Part shown: piece by piece, positions 57,946 to 64,000 of the stretch
Numbering within the stretch: the first letter of the stretch is position 1
How the letters are laid out: each line of letters begins with the position of its first letter
Origin: Odiellus spinosus
Lineage: Eukaryota > Arthropoda > Arachnida > Opiliones > Phalangiidae
Length of the DNA stretch: 64,000 nt
Assembly: GCA_963920705.1 (NCBI GenBank)
Contig: OY987227.1
Coordinates: 21,105,434 to 21,169,433, forward strand
Direction of reading: 5' to 3'
Notes under the pieces: generated by a model
The model's database searches: none
Told to the model about the DNA's origin: nothing
What the model saw: only the letters and a program-made list of their open reading frames with translations
Position numbers and translations under genes: made by a program

Positions 57946-60900
57946 TGGGAAAATATCTTTTCCTTCTTTCGCTTGAAAAGAAAACTGGGGTTCGGTCATA
58001 TTTCTTTTTTCGCTCGCTGCTAGCGGTCGGTCCGGGCCGGAAGAACGAATGAGAATCCGCGAATGGTGAAGGAAAAAAAAAGTATTTTCTATTAGATCGC
58101 TCCGTTCTTTGTCGTACTTGTTATAAAAGAGAGGGCTTTCCTGCAAAACTCGCTTCCGAGCGAGCGCGAATCCAAATGAATAAACTTTCTTAAAGATCAT
58201 TCTAACGTGTCCGCCATTCTCCCCGTACCGCAATGCGCTCTCCATATGAATAATATTTTGACGTATATACAGAGCCGATTTGTCTATTCTTCGCGCGGTT
58301 GATTTCTATAGGGATCTATACATAAAGAATATTTCGAAGCACAATCATATATTTTCTTATTGAACTGCGTGTCAAACACGCGTGGGAAGTATTTTCTTCT
58401 ATATTATTAAAATAATAAGAGTTTTAAATCTTTTCTTTACGCGGTAAATTACCCGTGTAATGGTAATTTGGTAATTTTACCATCGGAGCAAACCGCAAAA
58501 TAGTAATTTATAATTATATATAACTTGCGTGTTATTTAGGATTAATTATCAAAATCACGAACTGGATTCGCTAAGCCTAATCCCCTTTGAAGACATAATT
58601 ATAGCTGGATATACTTCTGATTGAAAAGGAGTAGAAAATTATTAAAATTATCAACGAGACTGCTACTGCGTGGTTGTTATTAAGAAGCAGTTTATTAACT
58701 AAACGTTCTTGGGAGCTTTCAAGCGCACAAGTTCCTTTTCAACCCAAATATAATCGGTTTTATAACCATGGTCAAGAAATTTAGTTATTACAAAGAAAGC
58801 GACATGATTTATTTCCGAAACTTTATGCTTTACAGTTCAGCTAAGGGCTCGAATCGTCTGCTATAATAAATTTAAAAGAAACCGTGTTGTTTTCACCTTA
58901 ATAACTAAACATTTTAAAGGTAAACTAGACCCTATATAAACAAGTTAGTTTATAATAGTCTGACTATTGAAATGAGTGTAAGAGTAAGAACACCACCAAA
59001 GGTTTCACAGCAATTCGCCGTCTCGCGATTAAGTGAACTAACTAAGCTTAAATCAGTTAAAAATAAATGAAAAAATTCTGAGTATAGTCAGAATTGCTGG
59101 TTCCAACTGTGAATAATTGGCGGTTGAACCAATTTAAATCTAAAACACTCGCTAATTCTTATAACCCCCTCTTTTGGTACAAGCGTCATTTCGAAGACAA
59201 ACTCGTTTAATTGGCATCACCAATTTTGAAATTCCTTCGAGCCTAATTTTGCGAATTATCACGAAACCTTTGACGAGTTAGAATATTGTTTACCCAAAAT
59301 CGGTGACAAATTACTTGTTTCCTAAGACTGAAGTATAGTCCTTTAATGTGTGACAAATATAAACCAATCAAGGCTTTAAGCGAAAGTCGTACACATTGAG
59401 GCACATTCAGTAAAAGAAAAAGAAAATTTTCCTTTCACGCGAATCCTCGCCCGGGCACTTTCTCCGTTTCGTTGTTAATCCCGCACGCTTTCTACTCTCA
59501 ATATCCATTGATTTCGTAGAACCATATAGTCCTTCCACTGTTTTAATAATGAAGCAATAACAGGAACGACAGGGAGAAAGAAAAAGTGGGCCATAACGAT
59601 ATTAACTTATTCCTTTCAACCTTACGTTTCATTCTATTACTTCGACGCTTCTAGTAGATAGACATAGGGTCCACAGTTCTTTTTTCTCCTTTTTAGGGGG
59701 GACAGGGGGGACTAAGGAATGAAAGACAAGAAAAGGAAAAGAAAAAGACAAAAACATCCACCCTTATTCTCCGGTGCCGGTATATGTCTCGAACGAGCTC
59801 AATAAATTGTCTTGCAGAAAAGTTCGCTAATGCGACTTGTTTGAGTGAATAAACTGATATCATGGGATGGATGAATACTTGCAGTTAGCAATTCCCCTTT
59901 CCACGGCTTTACGCCAATTGAAAGGGTATAATACCCTTATATAAGGACTCGTGGAAGGACAAAAAATATATATATCGTTCCCGCCTTTTTTATGGATTTT
60001 TCATTACATTTTTTTCTGAAGCTTTATACTTAATTTTTTAAAATTTAGAGGTATGAAGCGTATTCGGAGACTGTTCCGTAATAAAATGGGATAAAGGATG
60101 GGAAAATTTAAATATCATCGCTAATAGCAATAACCAAGGCTATAACTCTTAATTATTCGTTATATCACGAACATTCTCTCTCCAGAAATGGATCCCCCAT
60201 CCGTTTTTTTTTTTTTTAAAGGTATCGAAAGTTATGTATGATAAATTTTCATCTCCATCTCACCGTGATTCATCTTCTCTCCTTCGTAATACCAAAAGTA
60301 AACAACGTCCTTTATCTTAATAGACCTCTTGCTTTTATTTTGACCCCCTCTAAAGGGGTAGGAAACCCCCCTAAGTCAGACCTGTAAAGGGGGAGGATAG
60401 CTCATGCGGAGTGTCAAAAGTAGAAATTAACAAAAGCACGTGCGAGTCTGCTTATTCGTTCTCCATATCAGCCCTACGTGCTGGTTACTTTTGCCGCTGT
60501 TTGCCGTTAGAGGATGCTTATGAACTCCGATAGATGTTCAGTGTTAATAGTCATAGGCTTAACAGATATTGCTGATTTCCGATTTAGCGTTTGTGTCGAA
60601 GTTTCGGAGAAACAGGAATAAAAACCACGTTTTTTAATGACCTAGGTTGACGTCATAGTTTCTTGGTGTCTATTTTAGAAATCATGATGTTTTTGTGAAC
60701 ATGTTACGGAAAAACTAAAGCTCGCAAAATTAAACGGTAAACACTATTAAAAAAATGGAATAATTGATTTAATGAATTGGTTGTTTAACCGAAACTCTAA
60801 ATGGAAATAAAAATCCTTAGGGTTAAATATAAAACTCTTTTTTCTTTGTTACTCGGATACTTCTCGTCTGATTACTATTGTTTCGATTTTAATAACAACG

Positions 60901-61095
60901 CCAATGAATTATGTAATGAATTTCGTAAATATGTCGCTACCGTTAGAAAATTGCCCATCGTGTAAGCTTAGCAGTGACGTCACCGTAGTTACTTGATAGC
61001 CTTAATTTCGGCTGTACCTAATAACGAGAAATTAATTTTATTCGCGTCATTCTATGCTTTAGCTTAGATATTGAAAAGGGGAGGAAAGTATAGGT
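57946..61095. other. unannotated stretch, intron if the 57937 exon is real
   Basis: The first 350 bp are CpG-rich and hold a 114-codon minus-strand frame (57901-58245) with no known domain. CTGGATTCGCTAAGCCTAAT near 58561 is a fragment of the TTAA foldback family. The rest is unique AT-rich DNA with no supported feature. Confidence 0.4.
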
Positions 61096-61200
61096 TTACA
61101 AACCACGCGGGGTCTCTGAAAATCGATGTATCGGGGATTTTTCGCGTATAAGCCTAAAAAATGTCTTTATATAATAGAATATTGGGCCTTCCGCCGCCAT
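61096..61200 (-). CDS. possible first exon or short frame starting MAAEG
   Basis: On the minus strand GAGAAATGGCGGCGGAAGGC gives a start codon in good context and a frame of 34 residues (MAAEGPIFYYIKTFFRLI and onward) to TAA. The G/C-rich beginning resembles animal first exons and also matches the YY1-type word AAATGGCGGC. There is no homolog, and the AT-rich remainder is not convincing. It may be a real start with an undetected donor, or chance. Confidence 0.18.
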   Translation of the reverse strand: MAAEGPIFYYIKTFFRLIREKSPIHRFSETPRGL

Positions 61201-61680
61201 TTCTCATTAATTTCGGTATGCGGGAGATGACAGTGACCGAAATATCTTTTCATTTTTCAATATATTAAGCCATAATGGATGAATGCTTGATTGCTCGAAT
61301 GACGAAAGAGATCACGAGAAGGAAAGATGCCGCTATTGCGGGGGGGTTTTCGTATTATTTCTTGATACTTTACACATCGGATAACCGATTATAGGTACAT
61401 CTATTTAAAGTCAGGCTGTAACGGATTTTTCATAAACTCCGAATGAAAATTAAGTACCATTTTCGGAAATATCTTTGAAAAAATTATAAATATAAATTAT
61501 AAATATTTATATATATAATATATAAATTATAAATATATATACTTTACAATGGGCATTTTCTAAATTTTAAAATTAAAATAACCATTTAATAATAACTACG
61601 TCATCACTACGGTCTCCTGACTATTGTAGAGCCTAAGGTTTATTCTCGCGCAATCTGGCACATGATACGGTATTTCTCGT

Positions 61681-61768
61681 AAAAGTACCTATTCCGAAAA
61701 GTCCCAACTTTCGTAGATAAGTACTTATTACGGAAGGACCCAACTTTCGGGTCTAAGTGCTTATTCCG
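61681..61768. repeat. 36-bp imperfect tandem repeat, 2.5 copies
   Basis: The words AAGTACCTATTCCGAAAAGT, AAGTACTTATTACGGAAGGA and AAGTGCTTATTCCGAAACG occur 36 bp apart, with CCCAACTTTCG between them. Short local duplication. Confidence 0.75.
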
Positions 61769-61909
61769 AAACGAAGACGTTTTAAGTCCAAAAAAAAAAA
61801 AAAATAATAATAAAAATAAAATCTTTTCTCGTTCATCTAGATAGACAGTTCCTGCAGATGGCGCTACCGAATTTGCTGAGATATTAACAAGGACGTCTGG
61901 CTTTTAAAA

Positions 61910-61970
61910 ATGGTTTCCGACGATTCTTCACGGGAGCGGCAAAACATCGAGATGGATGATTTTAATTTGG
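61910..61970 (+). CDS. possible first coding exon, unknown protein
   Basis: ATG in the context TAAAAATGG opens a frame of 20 complete codons beginning MVSDDSSRERQNIEM and ending DDFNL, followed by G and a possible donor GTATTG (61971). Acidic and polar composition with mixed codons contrasts with the AT-rich surroundings. CAGATGGCGCTACC lies 55 bp upstream, a word that resembles part of the CTCF motif. No family is recognised; without a donor the frame stops after 25 codons. Confidence 0.25.
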
Positions 61971-64000
61971 GTATTGTTATTTTTTAATTATTTATTCTAA
62001 ATATTTATGGCAAATTTAGACTCTCTCGGAATACATATTGTTGAAATGAATAGTGCGTTTTAAAATGCTAAAGTTTTAGCCTATGCATAGGCCAAGATAA
62101 TGCTAGAGTGACCAAGGCTTAAAACAATACTATTTATTGAAAACTAGGGAAAATCAGAATGAGCCTAATTATATATCATTGGTGTTTAAAGTTAGCAGAG
62201 TGTTTAAAGTTAGCGTCAGGCCGTTTAAAGCTAGCATCGATTGGCTAATCCTAAAACTTGGAGGCGATAAAGTTCACTTTAAACAATTTGAAACCGTTTT
62301 GAATGATCAATCGACTATTGAAGATATTAATTGCATTTCTTGATCAAAGATCTACATGGATCTACATAATTAACCCCAAACGTTATAATTTGACCTTTCA
62401 AAAATGGTTAAAACTGTTTCTATTGTGTAAACGAAACGCGGTAAGACGTAAGCTTTATTTGCCACTGTAACTGCTCTGGTGATGTCCGTTCAAAAAGGCA
62501 TATTGGAAATTGTATACAGCCATACCTGGCCCCAACTCCTCGACTCCCGAATACTAGTTAAGTACTCTCCTCCAAGATTAAACATATTATATTTACAAGA
62601 ACTAATTAACGTAACCGATGAACGTATATATAAGTTGTTCTCAAGTGTATAGATGGCAGGTGTTAAACTCCTCAATAGAGATAAAACTTATATCGTCCTC
62701 TATTGAGTCTTTCCATAAAATTGCTCCTCAGAACGTAGTATATATTTTACTGAAGTCAACGCAATATTGTTTTTAAAATTATGCAAAAACTTTTGTCGTT
62801 TTCAACGATTTCGTTACTCGTATTTTCGTTTTGTCACATTTGTTGTCTGCTGTTCTGATTAGCTGACGATCTAGCAAGATACCGCCCACCCTTTAAAAAC
62901 TTGATATATTGCCTAATGTTACAATGATACATATATAAACATTTTCCAATCATGTAAATTGGGTAGAAGATTGGGAGAAACAAAAAATATATTTTTGGGC
63001 CTTTTTTTGATTTCTCAGTAAGAGTACCTAAATGGAGAAAGATCGAGGAGGGGGAAAGTAGAGAGGGGATGAAGGGACCAGAGGGTTAAAGATTTGGTCC
63101 CTAAAAGGTCCGTTTTTCGCGTTTGACGTAAAGAATGGGCCGCGAATAGTGTGTAGGCAATCTTCAGTCGATCTAAGACTGCTTTAGCGACAAGACCCGT
63201 TTTCGACAACAGGCTTTCGGGGAATTTGGAGTATATACTAGAAGGGGATAAAGGAGGAACCTCAGCATCCCTTTTCTTTTTATTTCCTTATTCTTTCTTC
63301 CCTCAATCCTCTTTCTCCTCCTGACAATCTATCCCTTATACATCCGAGCTCTTTCTTTTCGTCGTTTTGACCCAAAAGCTCAAGCCCCCGAAAGAAAAAG
63401 GAGAAAATTGTAGAAGAAGAAAAAATTGAGAGTGAGAGAGCTTTTTCCGACCTAAGATCTAAATGAGAAGCGACGTCGATTTTGCTTACAACAACGCATA
63501 GCACGCGCTACTTAACTTTAGATCTTTTTGATTCTTTTTGTTCGTTCTTTCGGGACGGAGGGTGGTATAAAACTCATTCTCGAATGTACCGTCCATAAAT
63601 GGATGGGAGTGTACGCAAAGTTATGTTAATTAGATTTCGGTATCCGAAAATAGGCCAAAATTATTTTATCATTTTCTTAAAGTTAGCTATATAAAAAACT
63701 TTCGTTTGTAGATCTTAGATCAATTTTATTTCTCGTTTAAACGGAGATGTTAAAAGTATCTTAACCATTTCACTTTATTTGGTTTAACATTGTGTATCAA
63801 TCCTCCTCTGTTAAGGCGTCAAACGCCGGCCTATTCTATTAATGTTAGGATAGGTTTAAACTAAAAAGCTCAATTTTTAAGTTTCAATTTTGATTTTTAC
63901 CAAATATTTACGCAAAACCACGATTCTTGGCCAGAAATTCTTGATTGAAAACGCGCCTTTAGACTCGATATCGTAAGGTACGAAATTTCCATGATGGGTG
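61971..64000. other. unannotated stretch
   Basis: No recognised gene. GTTTAAAGTTAGC recurs three times near 62181-62235. Frames at 62137-62343 +, 62490-62675 -, 63015-63209 - and 63280-63504 - show no family features. Purine-rich low-complexity sequence occurs at about 63390-63440. Confidence 0.4.

Noticed and set aside
57901-58245. 114-codon minus-strand frame starting MESALRYGENGG
   Set aside because: Lies in CpG-rich DNA where stops are rarer, overlaps the better-supported + strand splice donor, and matches no known family.

Overview
This is a gene-poor, AT-rich eukaryotic nuclear window. A perfect-register 50-bp run of telomere-type (TTAGG)n (read as CCTAA on the + strand) at 39090-39139 points to an arthropod, but that rests on one short tract. 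The only gene I recognise with confidence is the last coding exon of a TM9SF1-like nonaspanin (9409-9610, + strand). It has an upstream phase-2 splice acceptor and a poly(A) signal that overlaps its stop codon. The rest of that gene was not found in the 9.4 kb upstream, so it probably lies outside the window behind a long intron. A few weaker candidates for first or last exons are listed with low confidence (14437-14712, 48401-48529, 57937-57939, 61096-61200, 61910-61970).

Most of the window is repeat. In order: a 23-bp AT-rich minisatellite (300-905); a family of TTAA-ended foldback elements (2921-3313, 5920-6183, 13834-14274, diverged 42277-42587); two other short inverted-repeat transposon-like elements, each flanked by a 7-bp direct repeat (4147-4563 and 11198-11489); a (GA)50 tract; a 31-bp minisatellite (8047-8834); a 24-bp minisatellite (14902-15190); a perfect 88-bp inverted repeat (16847-17129) that abuts a 9.87-kb array of exactly 617 sixteen-bp monomers (17131-27002); a second, 7.6-kb satellite of 17-19-bp monomers (30307-37925) passing directly into a different 19-bp array (37921-38145); a nested transposon-like region (38377-39689) containing the TTAGG tract; a 34-bp minisatellite (45889-46620); and a 6.4-kb composite satellite (50229-56610) made of 27 AT-rich spacers of about 99 bp alternating with blocks of a C-rich 14-bp unit.

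The long open reading frames in the satellites are by-products of stop-free monomers and are not genes. The notable content is structural. There are several independent, strictly phased tandem arrays with higher-order organisation. One array starts exactly at a perfect palindrome, and another shares its core word with the terminal repeat of the transposon-like element beside it. I see no operon, defence system, RNA gene or complete protein-coding gene.
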